Of a stretch of 64,000 nucleotides of DNA, positions 53,919-63,437 are shown one piece after another (the stretch's first letter is position 1; the number at the start of each line of letters is the position of its first letter). The notes beneath the pieces are model-generated. The model saw only the letters and a program-made list of their open reading frames with translations. It searched no databases and was not told where the DNA came from. The stretch lies in the NCBI RefSeq assembly GCF_014174215.1, contig NZ_JABEQL010000012.1, positions 1-64,000 on the forward strand, written 5' to 3'. The translations under genes were made by a program, and so were the position numbers. The DNA comes from Gluconacetobacter tumulicola. Its GTDB lineage: Bacteria; Pseudomonadota; Alphaproteobacteria; Acetobacterales; Acetobacteraceae.

Positions 53919-55104
53919 CGTTCAGCAGCACCGCGCCCTGGGTCACGACGCGATCGCCGGCCGACAGGCCGGAGGTGACCCCGCACAGATCGCCGTCGTC
54001 ATAGATGATCTCGATCGCGCGCCGCCTGTAGGCATGGGGCGCGACCTCGACGAACACCGTAACGGTATCGTTGTTCATCAGCAGTGCCGATTGCGGGACC
54101 ATGATGCGCGGGGGCTGCGGGGTCAGGATGGTCACGGTTGCGAACATGCCGGGCTTCAGCATGCCGTCATCATTGGCCAGCACCACCCGCGCCTGCAGCG
54201 TGCGGGTATCGGCACGCAGTACGGGCTCGATCGCGGCGATGGTGCCATGCGCCGTCCGATCCGGCAGGGCGGGGACGGTGATGTCGACCCGCTGCCCCAC
54301 ATGGATCGCATCCGCCAGGTTTTCCGGCACGGCGGCGACGGCCCAGACCTGCTGCGTGCCGGTGAGCGTCATCAGCGGCGCCGTCGGGTCGGTGACGAAC
54401 GCGCCGGCACCGGTATTGACCGCCGACACCACGCCGTCGATCGGTGCGGTCAGCCTGATCACGCCGCCTTCTCCGGGCTGGGCGTGCAGGGCGGCCAGGC
54501 GTGCGGTGGCACGATCATCTTCTGCCTGGGCCTGGAGCCAGGCGTTGCGGGCGGATTCCACATCGCGCGTAGCGGCCCCGCCGGCACTGGCGACGCCCTG
54601 CGCGCGGACCAGGGCGCGGCGGGCATAGTCCAGCGCGGCGCGGGCCTTCCCGGCATCGGCCGTGGCCAGGGCCATGTCGCCCGATGCCAGTTCGGCCAGG
54701 ACCTGGCCGCGGGTCACGTGATCGCCGGCGGACACGGGCAGGCTGACGATGGCGCCGGCGACCGGCGTCATCACGGAAAGCGACTGCGACGGCTCGGCCC
54801 TGATCTCGCCCGGGACGGGAATCGTGCGGCTGGGCGATACGAGCGTCACGGGCGTTACCGACAGGCGCGCGGCCAGAGGGGAATCCGGCGCGACAGTCAA
54901 CTGGCCATGGTCGTTACGGACCATGGCGGCGTCGGCAGCCATGGCGGAGGAGACGGCCCCGAGAAGCAGGGTACACACGGCCCCCGCCGCGACCAGGCGC
55001 GCGGCCGGGCGGCGTGTGGAGGCCACGATACCGGAAACACGCGTCGGCACCCCGGTGGAGCGGTTTGGCGGACAGTCTCTTATCAGGGGCGCGGTCTGGT
55101 GCAT
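53911..55104 (-). CDS. Periplasmic membrane fusion protein (CzcB-like)
   Basis: The product is 397 aa from ATG 55104; the frame continues upstream without family-like sequence. The N-terminal signal ends SSAMA|AD. Lipoyl/barrel halves flank a helical hairpin (GAIVSLPVSAGDHVTRGQVL; APIDGVVSAVNTGAGAFV), typical of HlyD/CzcB adaptors. No His-rich metal-binding tail is seen. First gene of the three-gene efflux operon. Confidence 0.9.
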   Translation of the reverse strand: MHQTAPLIRDCPPNRSTGVPTRVSGIVASTRRPAARLVAAGAVCTLLLGAVSSAMAADAAMVRNDHGQLTVAPDSPLAARLSVTPVTLVSPSRTIPVPGEIRAEPSQSLSVMTPVAGAIVSLPVSAGDHVTRGQVLAELASGDMALATADAGKARAALDYARRALVRAQGVASAGGAATRDVESARNAWLQAQAEDDRATARLAALHAQPGEGGVIRLTAPIDGVVSAVNTGAGAFVTDPTAPLMTLTGTQQVWAVAAVPENLADAIHVGQRVDITVPALPDRTAHGTIAAIEPVLRADTRTLQARVVLANDDGMLKPGMFATVTILTPQPPRIMVPQSALLMNNDTVTVFVEVAPHAYRRRAIEIIYDDGDLCGVTSGLSAGDRVVTQGAVLLNDD

Positions 55105-55894
55105 GGGCCTGAGCCTGAGATCTTGGCAGAGAAGGCGGGAGCTGATCCCTCGAAGGGGGAACGGACCGGGACCGCTTCTGTACAAGAATATGGAATTACG
55201 GGGAAAAGAGGGCCGTTTCGGGAGGGGGCGATCCGGCGGTTGCGTCTCCTGACATCCTGGCCGGATACCGGATCGGGGGGCGTTCAGGGATGGAGGGCGT
55301 GCACCCTCGTGGCGTATGGCGCGATCCGGGCCCATCGGGCCACGACACCGTGGGCAGCCACTAGCGATGATCCGAATCATTGTCCATGGGGCGCGGCGGG
55401 GGCCGCGTCGTCGGTGCGTGAGGTCCGGGCAGGTGTGAGGCGCGGCCGGTGGCGGGCATCGGAACGGCTTGCTGGCCGGTTTGGATCTGGGTCGGGGGAA
55501 AGTGAAAAAAAGGACATAAAAACATTTGTCTGCATCAAGTCAGGCACGGTTTTCGCTTTTGGTCAGGCCGATCCGGCCGAGGCGCGCGGCCAGGAGGGAC
55601 GGGCACGACAGGCAGTATGGCGGTCGATTAAATATTACAAACTTTTTTCAAAAACATAACGGCAAGATGATCGTTATTTAATATTGTTCCGTGAGAGAAT
55701 GCGGAATCTGCATTTGTCATGAAAATTTCACATCCCTTTTCCGTGCTCTTCCGAAAGAGGCTTTCGCCCGATGCGGCCGGCCGCGGGAGGCCCGCGTGAC
55801 GGAGGATGGATTTCATGTCATTGCGGAATGTGATTGCCGGGCAATGCGTCCCGGCGCGGCCTGCGATTTCCCGAAATTCTGAAAGGTTGTCCAT
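55105..55894. other. 790-bp gap between efflux operon and M61 peptidase
   Basis: The gap contains the promoter region of the efflux operon (minus) and of the peptidase (plus). The part 55500-55740 is markedly AT-rich for this chromosome, with A- and T-runs and an ATAACG/CGTTAT dyad at about 55656-55676. A 63-codon open frame at 55691-55882 has no clear ribosome-binding site or homology and is not called. No RNA structure stood out. Confidence 0.55.
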
Positions 55895-57871
55895 TTGCGT
55901 CCGCTTTCCAAACGCATTCTCGCCCTTTCCCTGTCCACGGCCCTGGCCACCGTCAGCCTGACGGGGCTCTCGCCGCGCGCGCGGGCGGCCGACAGCCAGC
56001 CGCAGCCTCTGGCACTCCCGGATTCCATTCCGGTACCGCGTGACGTGCCGTTCGGCGGCACCATCCGGCTGTCGGTCGATGCCACCGACCTGGCGCGGCA
56101 TATCATGACCGTGCATGAGACCGTGCCGGTGCCGGCCGCGCTGGCGGCGACCGGCGGGGACATGCCGCTGTTCTACCCGATGTGGCTGCCGGGCGACCAT
56201 TCGCCGACCGGCGCGCTCGACCAGTTCGGCGGCCTGGTCGTCAAGGCCGGCGGTGCGCCAATCGACTGGGTGCGCGACAGCGTGACGGTCAGCGCGTTCC
56301 ATATTCATGTGCCCAAGGGGGCGCATGCGCTGGATGTGTCGTTCCAGCTTCTGTCGCCCGTCTCGCCCGAGGAAGGGCGCGTGGTGATGACGCCCGGGAT
56401 CGTGAACGTGCAGTGGAACCAGGTGGCGCTGTACCCGGCCGGGTATTTCACGCGCCAGATTCCGGTGGAAGCCAGCCTGCGCCTGCCCCGTGGCTGGCAG
56501 TACGGGACGGCGCTGCGTGCGCAATCCGCGGCGGGCGATGTCGTGACCTTCAAGTTGGTGCCGTTCAATACGCTGGTCGACTCTCCGCTGTTCGCCGGGC
56601 GGTATTTCCGCCGCATCGATCTGGCGCCGGGGGCCGCCGTGCCGGTGACGCTGAACCTGGTGGCGGACAAGCCGGGGGAACTGGAGGCGACCGAGGCGCA
56701 GATCGGCGTGCATCGCGCCCTGGTGACGCAGGCGAACCTGCTGTACGGCTCGCACCATTACGACCATTACGATTTCCTGCTGGCGCTGACCGAGGAGTTG
56801 GGGCGGATCGGGCTGGAGCACCACCAGTCCAGCGAAAACAGCGGTCCGCGCGGCTATTTTACGGACTGGGACAAGACGTTCGCGGCGCGTGACCTGCTGG
56901 CGCATGAATATACCCATTCGTGGAACGGCAAATATCGCCGGCCGGCCGATTTGTGGGCGCCGAACTTCAACACGCCCCAGCGCGGGTCGGGCCTGTGGGT
57001 CTATGAAGGGCAGACCCAGTATTGGGGCTATGTGCTGGCGGCGCGTTCGGGCCTGATGACGGTGCCGCAGGTGACCGAGGCGCTGGCGGAGGTGGCGGCG
57101 ATGTACGACACAAGGCGCGGACGCACCTGGCGGCCGCTGCTGGACACGACGAACGACCCGGTGATCGCACGGCGCGCGCCGCTGTCGTGGCGGAGCTGGC
57201 AGCGGAGCGAGGATTATTATTCGGAAGGGCAACTGGTCTGGCTGGATGCCGATACGCTGATCCGCCAGCTTTCGGGCGGCAGGCATTCGCTGGATGATGT
57301 CGCCCGCCACTTCTTCGGCACCAATGACGGCAGCTTCGTGACCAGCACGTATGAATTCGACGACGTGGTGAAGGCGCTGAACGACATCCAGCCTTATGAC
57401 TGGGCCACGTTCCTGCACCAGCGGCTGGACAAGACGTCGGAGCATGCGCCGCTGGACGGGTTTACGCGCGGGGGCTACCGGCTGGTCTATACCGAGAAGC
57501 CGAACGAATATGTCACGTCGGTTGCCTCCATGCGCCATGTGACGGATTTCAGCTTCTCGCTGGGCATCATGCTCGGCAAGGGCGGCACGCTGGCCAATGT
57601 CGAATGGGGCAGCCCCGCCTGGCAGGCCGGGATTACCCGTGATGCCAAGCTGGTCGCGGTGAATGGCGAGGCGTATGACCCCGATGTGCTGCGTGAAGCG
57701 GTCGTCGAGGCGAAGGACACACATGCCGCGCCGATCGCGCTGCTGTTGCAGGAAGGCGATCGTTACGTGACGGTGTCGGTTCCTTATCATGGCGGGCTGC
57801 GCTACCCGCATCTGGAGCGCATCGAGGGCAAGCCCGACATGCTGGCCGATATCCTGGCGGCGCGTCACTGA
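55895..57871 (+). CDS. M61 glycyl aminopeptidase family metalloprotease with PDZ domain
   Basis: The product is 658 aa from TTG 55895, with GAAAGG about 9 bases upstream. The signal peptide ends near residue 31 (PRARA|AD). The zinc motif HEYTH is at 337-341, followed by the downstream glutamate in VYEGQTQYWG, typical of the M61 family. A C-terminal PDZ-like domain lies at ~540-625 (GSPAWQAGI, KLVAVNGEAY). Family members clip N-terminal Gly/Ala/Ser residues. Periplasmic location is inferred from the leader. Confidence 0.9.
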   Translation: MRPLSKRILALSLSTALATVSLTGLSPRARAADSQPQPLALPDSIPVPRDVPFGGTIRLSVDATDLARHIMTVHETVPVPAALAATGGDMPLFYPMWLPGDHSPTGALDQFGGLVVKAGGAPIDWVRDSVTVSAFHIHVPKGAHALDVSFQLLSPVSPEEGRVVMTPGIVNVQWNQVALYPAGYFTRQIPVEASLRLPRGWQYGTALRAQSAAGDVVTFKLVPFNTLVDSPLFAGRYFRRIDLAPGAAVPVTLNLVADKPGELEATEAQIGVHRALVTQANLLYGSHHYDHYDFLLALTEELGRIGLEHHQSSENSGPRGYFTDWDKTFAARDLLAHEYTHSWNGKYRRPADLWAPNFNTPQRGSGLWVYEGQTQYWGYVLAARSGLMTVPQVTEALAEVAAMYDTRRGRTWRPLLDTTNDPVIARRAPLSWRSWQRSEDYYSEGQLVWLDADTLIRQLSGGRHSLDDVARHFFGTNDGSFVTSTYEFDDVVKALNDIQPYDWATFLHQRLDKTSEHAPLDGFTRGGYRLVYTEKPNEYVTSVASMRHVTDFSFSLGIMLGKGGTLANVEWGSPAWQAGITRDAKLVAVNGEAYDPDVLREAVVEAKDTHAAPIALLLQEGDRYVTVSVPYHGGLRYPHLERIEGKPDMLADILAARH

Positions 57872-57957
57872 AGGCCATGGGCGGGGGCAGGTGGGCGAGG
57901 TGCTGATGCGCGTGCGTTCCTGTCTCCCGCCCCGGTCTGGGGCGATCGGGTCCTGAC

Positions 57958-58584
57958 ATGCGCCCGACGCTGGCTTCGGTCGTCCTGGTTGCCGACCTGA
58001 CGGGTACGGTGGTGTTTGCCGCCGAGGGGGCGATGGTCGCCTCTGCGCGGCATCTCGACCTGTTCGGCATCATGGTGCTGGCCTGCGTGGTCGCGCTGGG
58101 CGGCGGCATGATCCGCGACGTGCTGATCGGTGCCGTGCCGCCCAGCGCGATCCGGGACTGGCGCTATCCGGCGCTGGCCTTCCTGACCGGTCTGGTGGTG
58201 TTCGTCCTGCCGCCGGCCCTGCGGCTTGCGCCGGGGGGACCCGTGCTGGCAGGGCTGGATGCCGCCGGCCTGTCGTTGTTTGCCGTTGCGGGGGCCGAGA
58301 AGGCCCTGTCGCGCGGGGTCGGGCCGCTGGGCGCGGCCCTGATGGGCATGGTGACCGGCGTGGGCGGCGGCGTGATGCGCGACCTGCTGCTGGCGCGCGT
58401 GCCGCTGATCCTGGTTTCGGACATCTATGCCACCGCGGCGCTGGCCGGCGCGGCGGTGGTCGTCGCCTGCCGGCGGCTGGCGGTACCGGTGGCCTGGGGG
58501 GCGGTCGTGGGCGGGCTGGTCTGCTTCGGCCTGCGGCTGGCGGCCCTGCGTTATGGCTGGAACCTGCCGGGCGCCGCGCACTGA
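57958..58584 (+). CDS. TRIC/UPF0126-type cation channel
   Basis: The product is 208 aa and nearly all membrane helices (about seven). The duplicated motifs GGGMIRDVLIGAVPP (~49-63) and GGGVMRDLLLARVPL (~138-152) are the family's two inverted three-helix repeats. Prokaryotic TRIC channels conduct K+ and other monovalent cations as trimers. It stands alone 86 bp after the M61 gene. Confidence 0.9.
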   Translation: MRPTLASVVLVADLTGTVVFAAEGAMVASARHLDLFGIMVLACVVALGGGMIRDVLIGAVPPSAIRDWRYPALAFLTGLVVFVLPPALRLAPGGPVLAGLDAAGLSLFAVAGAEKALSRGVGPLGAALMGMVTGVGGGVMRDLLLARVPLILVSDIYATAALAGAAVVVACRRLAVPVAWGAVVGGLVCFGLRLAALRYGWNLPGAAH

Positions 58585-58635
58585 CAAATCCATGCCGGGT
58601 GCTATGCTGTATCCTGCAAGAATGCGGGGGAGAGG

Positions 58636-59490
58636 ATGCGACGTCGGACGATGCTGCTGGGGGCGACGATGCTGCCCGTTCCGGTATGGGCACGGGGCGG
58701 CCGGACGGTGGACGTGCTGTATGCGGGATCGCTGCTGAACCTGATGGAGCGTGGGATCGGGCCGGCTTTCGATGCGACCGGCGACGATATCTTTCGTGGC
58801 TATGCCGGCGGGTCGGGAGCGTTGGTCAACCAGATCCGCGGCGGGCTGCGGCGTGGCGATGTCTTCATCAGCGCCGATCCGGCCCTGAACGACCGGCTGG
58901 GGGCGGCGCAGGGCAACTGGGTGCGCTGGTATATCGTGTTTGCGCGTTCGCCGCTGGTGATCGGCTACAATCCACGGAGTTCCTTCGTCGATGCGCTGCG
59001 GACGCGGCCCTGGTACGAGGTCCTGCAACAGCCCGGCATCCGCATCGGCCGGACCGATCCGGTGCTGGACCCGAAAGGGGCGCTGACGGTGCGCCTGCTC
59101 GAGCAGGCCGGACCATTCTATCACCAGCCTGGCCTTGCGGAGCGGATCATGGGCGTCGGCGCGGCCGGGCAGGTGCGGCCGGAAGAAAATCTGGTCGGGC
59201 GCCTGCAATCCGGGCAGATCGATGTCGGTTTCTTCTACGCGATGGAAACCGCCGACCTGCATATTCCCACCATCGCCCTGCCGCCGGCGCTTTCGCTCGC
59301 GGCGCGTTATTCGGTCACGATCCTGCGGAATGCGCCGAACCCGGAGGGAGCGGCACGGTTCGTCGCTTTCCTGCTGGGGGAGGCGGGGGGCGCGATCATG
59401 CGGCAGCATGGGCTGGAGAAGGTGGCGCCGGTCCTGGCTGGGGATGACGCGGCGATGCCCGCGCTGCTGCGGCCGCTGATCCATTCCTGA
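58636..59490 (+). CDS. Periplasmic molybdate/tungstate-type substrate-binding protein
   Basis: The product is 284 aa. An N-terminal MRRRTMLLG leader is Tat-like (RR pair) and ends near VWA|R. The mature protein has the ModA/WtpA pattern: DVLYAGSLLNLME, GYAGGSGALVNQIR, DVFISADP, and ENLVGRLQSGQIDVGFFYAM. WtpA-like proteins bind molybdate or tungstate; which one is not decided. The permease-ATPase gene follows 11 bp downstream. Confidence 0.85.
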   Translation: MRRRTMLLGATMLPVPVWARGGRTVDVLYAGSLLNLMERGIGPAFDATGDDIFRGYAGGSGALVNQIRGGLRRGDVFISADPALNDRLGAAQGNWVRWYIVFARSPLVIGYNPRSSFVDALRTRPWYEVLQQPGIRIGRTDPVLDPKGALTVRLLEQAGPFYHQPGLAERIMGVGAAGQVRPEENLVGRLQSGQIDVGFFYAMETADLHIPTIALPPALSLAARYSVTILRNAPNPEGAARFVAFLLGEAGGAIMRQHGLEKVAPVLAGDDAAMPALLRPLIHS

Positions 59491-59500
59491 CGGGCCGGCG

Positions 59501-61330
59501 ATGCGGCGGATGCCTGGTGCCGTAAGGGTTCTGGCCTGTCTCCTCGGCCTGTGGCTGCTGGCGCCGTTTCTCGCGGGCCTGCTGCGGTTGGGCGATGCGG
59601 ACTGGTCGGGGGTGGATCGCGCGGCCCTGGCCCGTGCCGCCGGTGTGTCCGTGGCCAGTGCCAGCCTGGCGACCCTGCTGATCGGGCTGTTCGGCATTCC
59701 GCTGGGTTATGTGCTGGCGCGCGGACGGGGCTGGTGGACGGCGTGGCTGGGCGGGGTGGTGCAGTTGCCGCTTGCCCTGCCGCCCCTGGCCGGCGGGGTG
59801 CTGCTGCTGTTCCTGCTGGGCTATGGCGGGCCGCTGGGCGCGCTGGGTTTGAGCGAGCATTTCGCCGGCATCGTCGCGGCGGAGATGTTCGTGGCCTCGC
59901 CCTTCCTGATCATCGCCGCGCGCTCGGCCTTCGCGGCGATCGATCCGGCGCTGGAGGATGTGGCGGCGACGCTGGGGCACCGGCCGGGCGCCATCTTCCG
60001 GCGTGTGAGCCTGCCATTGGCGTGGCGGCCGATCCTGGCCGGGCTGGTCCTGGCGTGGCTGCGGGCCTTCGGCGAGTTCGGCGCGACGGTCATGCTGGCC
60101 TATCATCCTTATTCTCTGCCGGTCTTCACCTATGTCGCGTTCGGCGAGGCCGGGTTGCCGTCCATGCTGCCGGTGCTGGCGCCGACCCTGGTGCTGGCCG
60201 CGCTGGCGATGGCGGTGGGGCACTGGCTGACGCGGCCCGTCGCCCGTGGTGCCGTGCCCCGGACAGGCCCGCTGCCGCCCCTGGTTGATCGGTGGATGGC
60301 CGAAGCTCCGCCGCGTCACCTGGTGCTTGCGCTCCGCCGCGCCCTGCCGGGCTTTACCCTCGATGTGCGTCTGGACAGCCGGGCGCGGCGCATCGCCATC
60401 CTCGGGCCGTCCGGATCGGGAAAATCGATGACCCTGCGGGCGATTGCCGGGTTGGAGGAGAAGGCGGGGACGCAGGTTCTGCTGGATGGCCGCGATCTGT
60501 CGCCGCTGCCGCCGGAGCAGCGCGCCGTCGCCTATGTGCCGCAGGGTTATGCGCTGCCGCCGCATCTGACGGTCGCGCGACAGGTCAGGTTCGCGGTGGA
60601 TTGCGTGCCCGACCGGGCGGCGGCGTGGATGGCGGCGCTGGGGCTGGAGGATCTGGCGGGGCGTTATCCGGACGCGCTTTCGCCCGGCCAGCGTCAGCGT
60701 GTGGCGCTGGCCCGTGCGTTCGCGCGGCGCAATGTGGATCTGGTGCTGCTGGACGAACCGTTTTCCGCGCTGGATGCGCCGTTGCGCGCGCGGTTGCGGC
60801 GAGAGGTGCTGGCCGTGCTGCGGGGCATGAAGGTGCTGACGGTGCTGGTGACGCATGACCCGGCCGAAGCACTGGCAATGGCCGAGGACATCGTGCTGCT
60901 GGATGGCGGGCGCGTCATCCGCGCCGGGCCGGCCGCCGCCGTGTTCGCCCGGCCGGGCAGCGAACTGGCTGCCCGCCTGCTGGGGGCGGAGGCGATTGGC
61001 GACGGTGTGGTGCGGCCGGACGGACGGATCTATGTCGGGCAGGGCGTGGCATTGCAGGTTCGGCACCCGGATGGCGAGCGGGCGAACCTGCCGCCGCCGG
61101 GCGCGCGCGTGCGCTGGTCGGCGCGGCCCTATCAGATCCGGCCGGCGGAGGAGGGGGCCTATCCGGCGCGTATCCTGTGGCGCGGGCCGATACAGGACGG
61201 CCAGCGCCCGATGCGGCTGCTCCTGGGCGATGCCGAACTGGAGATCCTGGCCGATCCATCCTGCATGGCGGAGGGAGCGTGCCGGGTGGATATCGACCCG
61301 GCCTGCCTCCAGGTCTGGCCGGTGGCGTAA
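59501..61330 (+). CDS. Fused ABC permease-ATPase of molybdate/tungstate type (ModB-ModC fusion)
   Basis: The product is 609 aa. Residues ~1-245 are a ModB-like permease (five to six TMs; EAA loop ATLGHRPGAIFRRVSLP; AFGEFGATVML). Residues ~270-480 are a ModC-like ATPase with Walker A GPSGSGKSM, signature LSPGQRQRV (SPGQ instead of SGGQ), Walker B LVLLDEPFSALDAP, and H-loop THD. A C-terminal ~100 residues form a TOBE-like domain. Normally these are two genes. It runs directly behind the binding protein and ends 11 bp before a convergent MocR gene. Confidence 0.88.
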   Translation: MRRMPGAVRVLACLLGLWLLAPFLAGLLRLGDADWSGVDRAALARAAGVSVASASLATLLIGLFGIPLGYVLARGRGWWTAWLGGVVQLPLALPPLAGGVLLLFLLGYGGPLGALGLSEHFAGIVAAEMFVASPFLIIAARSAFAAIDPALEDVAATLGHRPGAIFRRVSLPLAWRPILAGLVLAWLRAFGEFGATVMLAYHPYSLPVFTYVAFGEAGLPSMLPVLAPTLVLAALAMAVGHWLTRPVARGAVPRTGPLPPLVDRWMAEAPPRHLVLALRRALPGFTLDVRLDSRARRIAILGPSGSGKSMTLRAIAGLEEKAGTQVLLDGRDLSPLPPEQRAVAYVPQGYALPPHLTVARQVRFAVDCVPDRAAAWMAALGLEDLAGRYPDALSPGQRQRVALARAFARRNVDLVLLDEPFSALDAPLRARLRREVLAVLRGMKVLTVLVTHDPAEALAMAEDIVLLDGGRVIRAGPAAAVFARPGSELAARLLGAEAIGDGVVRPDGRIYVGQGVALQVRHPDGERANLPPPGARVRWSARPYQIRPAEEGAYPARILWRGPIQDGQRPMRLLLGDAELEILADPSCMAEGACRVDIDPACLQVWPVA

Positions 61331-61341
61331 GGACCTGTCCC

Positions 61342-62772
61342 TCAGATGATGCCGGCGTCGCCGCTCGTGGGGTCGTGTATGCCGTCGCGTACGATATGGA
61401 GCGCCCGTTCCAGGCCCGAATGGTCTTCCGGGGCGCCGAGGCAGATCCGGAGGCCGGAATCGGCCTCGCGCGATACGGCGCAGGCTTCGGGCGGCGTGAG
61501 TTCCACGCCTGCGCGCAGGGCGTGGTTGAGGGTGCGCTGGGCGGCCAGCGGGGAGAGCGGCACCCAGACATGGGGCGAGCGTATCGCGCCCGGCATGTCC
61601 ATGGCCTGTCCCAGGATCCGGCGGGCCATGGCCAGCCGCGCGGCGGTTTCGGCCTGCACCGCGTCGGCCACGGCATCGGCGGTGCCGTCCGCCACCCAGC
61701 GGGCGAAGACCAGGCCGCCGAGCGCGGGCGGGCAATAGCCCAGCGCGCGGATGCCGCGCATGATCCGCTCGCGCGCCACATTGGGCGGCAGGGTCACGAA
61801 GCCCAGGCGGAAGCCCGGACAGATCCCCTTGGAAATGCTGGCGAGATAGAGCGTGCGCTCGGGCGCGATGGTCGCGATCGGCGGCGGACGGTCGGCCGGA
61901 TCGGCATAGGTGTAATAGGCATCGTCCTCGAAGATCGTCAGGTCGTGCTGGCGGGCGATCCGCGCGATGTCCTGCCGGCGGGACAGGCTCATGGTCCGGG
62001 TCGTCGGGTTTTGCAGGGTCGGCACCGTGAACAGCACCCGCGCGCGGGTCTCGGCGGCGGCGCGCTCCAGCGCGGCGGGGATCAGCCCCTCTTCGTCCAT
62101 CGCCACGCCGCGCAATGTCAGGCCCAGATGTTCGGCGGCCGTGCGCGCGCCGTAGAAGGTCGCGGCCTCGCACAGCACCGTGTCGCCCGGCCGGCAGAGC
62201 GAGGAGAGCACCAGCGCGATCGCGTGCTGCCCGCCATTGCACTGGATCAGGTCGGCCGGATCGCATGCCAGCCCGTGGCGGCGCGCCAGCCACGCCGCGC
62301 CGGCCTCGCGCACCGAACGCAGGCCGGTGCCCTGGATGTACTGTACGGCCGGCTCCAACTGCCCGGTGGCCGCCAGGTCCGCCACCGCGCGTTCCAGCGT
62401 CCGGGACAATCCGACACGCGGTGGGACGTTGCAGCGCAGGTCGATGGTGGCCGCCTGCGAGACGGGGGCGGATGGCGCGGGATCGAAGCTGGTCGCGATC
62501 GCGATGTCCGGACTCGCGCCCCGGATGAAGGAGCCGCGGCCGACATGGGCCAGCAGAAGGCCGCGCCGCTCGGCCTCGGCATAGGCCTTGGTCACCGTGC
62601 CGACGCTGAGCCCCAGTGTGTAGGCGAGGTCACGCTGGGGCGGCAGGCGGCTGCCCGCGGGTAGAAACCCCGATGCGATGTCCCGCTCCATCGCGTCGAC
62701 CAGCCGGTGGTAGAGCGGGCCGGGCGGGGGCGGAATGTCGGGGCGCCATTGAGGGGTCATGCGGCCTGCCAT
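61342..62772 (-). CDS. MocR-family regulator (GntR winged helix fused to PLP aminotransferase-like domain)
   Basis: The product is 476 aa from ATG 62772 (ATG 62760 is also possible). The winged helix at residues ~15-85 (LPPQRDLAYTLGLSVGTVTK) is followed by a fold-type I aminotransferase domain with PLP lysine Lys315 in SISKGICPGFRLGF. MocR proteins usually sense PLP or an amino compound and control a divergent gene. The divergent unit here is the UrcA-like gene and phzF; a perfect inverted repeat at 62860-62877 lies between. Confidence 0.92.
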   Translation of the reverse strand: MAGRMTPQWRPDIPPPPGPLYHRLVDAMERDIASGFLPAGSRLPPQRDLAYTLGLSVGTVTKAYAEAERRGLLLAHVGRGSFIRGASPDIAIATSFDPAPSAPVSQAATIDLRCNVPPRVGLSRTLERAVADLAATGQLEPAVQYIQGTGLRSVREAGAAWLARRHGLACDPADLIQCNGGQHAIALVLSSLCRPGDTVLCEAATFYGARTAAEHLGLTLRGVAMDEEGLIPAALERAAAETRARVLFTVPTLQNPTTRTMSLSRRQDIARIARQHDLTIFEDDAYYTYADPADRPPPIATIAPERTLYLASISKGICPGFRLGFVTLPPNVARERIMRGIRALGYCPPALGGLVFARWVADGTADAVADAVQAETAARLAMARRILGQAMDMPGAIRSPHVWVPLSPLAAQRTLNHALRAGVELTPPEACAVSREADSGLRICLGAPEDHSGLERALHIVRDGIHDPTSGDAGII

Positions 62773-62859
62773 GGGAATGGGTCTGATTGATATATAACAA
62801 TATAACGATTGACCGTCGAATGTCCTAGAATAAAACTACAGAAACGAAGAGAAAAGTCG

Positions 62860-62877
62860 AATTGTAATAGTACAATT
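62860..62877. promoter_or_regulatory. Candidate MocR operator
   Basis: AATTGTA (62860-62866) and TACAATT (62871-62877) form a perfect inverted repeat with a 4-base spacer, in the AT-rich divergent region. It lies downstream of a weak promoter candidate on the + strand (TTGACC 62809-62814, 16-base spacer, TAAAAC 62831-62836), where a repressor would block. Confidence 0.5.
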
Positions 62878-62954
62878 TCTGGAATTGTCCCGCATGCCGG
62901 GGGAAAGGATGCCTCGGCGCGGACGGACTCTTCGTGCTGAAAAGAGGATGATTG

Positions 62955-63386
62955 ATGATGGTCATCATGGGAAAGGCGACGGGGGCGGCCCGGAAGCGGG
63001 CCCGGCCGTTCCGGCTGTCCGGGTCGAACGGGATCTGGAATCATGTCGAGGGGGCGGGGATTGGGCTGGTCATCGCTCTCGGCCTGATCCTGCTGCTGGC
63101 GGTGCATGGGCCGGCAAACGGCCAGGACGTGCCGGCGGACAAAACGGATGCGGTGCGGGTGGCCTACGACGCCGCCGACCTGCGCGACGCGGCGCATGCG
63201 CGTGGGCTGCTGGCGCGGCTGGATCATGCCGCGCTGGTGGCGTGCGGCGACGATCGGGCCAGCCTGGACGCACTGCGTGCCGCCATCGCGCGGTCGGATT
63301 GCCGGCAACAGGCTCTGGCGCAGGCTGTGGCGCGGATCGGGGCGCCGGTGCTGAACGCCGCGTTGCACGATACGCCGCCGGCCTGA
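62955..63386 (+). CDS. UrcA-family small exported protein
   Basis: The product is 143 aa from ATG 62955 (AGAGGA 6-7 bases upstream; TTG 62952 opens the frame). One N-terminal hydrophobic segment (residues ~35-55) is a late signal or membrane anchor preceded by ~35 basic residues, longer than a normal signal peptide. The rest matches the UrcA pattern (VRVAYDAADLRD, LLARLDHAALVACGDD, RSDCRQQALAQAVAR) with two cysteines. Function unknown. It precedes phzF by 51 bp. Confidence 0.62.
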   Translation: MMVIMGKATGAARKRARPFRLSGSNGIWNHVEGAGIGLVIALGLILLLAVHGPANGQDVPADKTDAVRVAYDAADLRDAAHARGLLARLDHAALVACGDDRASLDALRAAIARSDCRQQALAQAVARIGAPVLNAALHDTPPA

Positions 63387-63437
63387 TGGAGCCGGCGCAT
63401 GAGCATGAACGAGCGGGATGATGTGGAGAAACGTAAG

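Noticed and set aside
50595-53978. 1127-codon open frame on the + strand across the RND genes
   Set aside because: It is antisense to clear efflux genes, has low-complexity His/Asp/Gln/Gly/Arg composition and no start signals. It is a GC-driven shadow.
55691-55882. 63-codon open frame between the efflux operon and M61 peptidase
   Set aside because: No ribosome-binding site and no recognisable sequence; it is Cys/Arg-rich as expected from a random frame.
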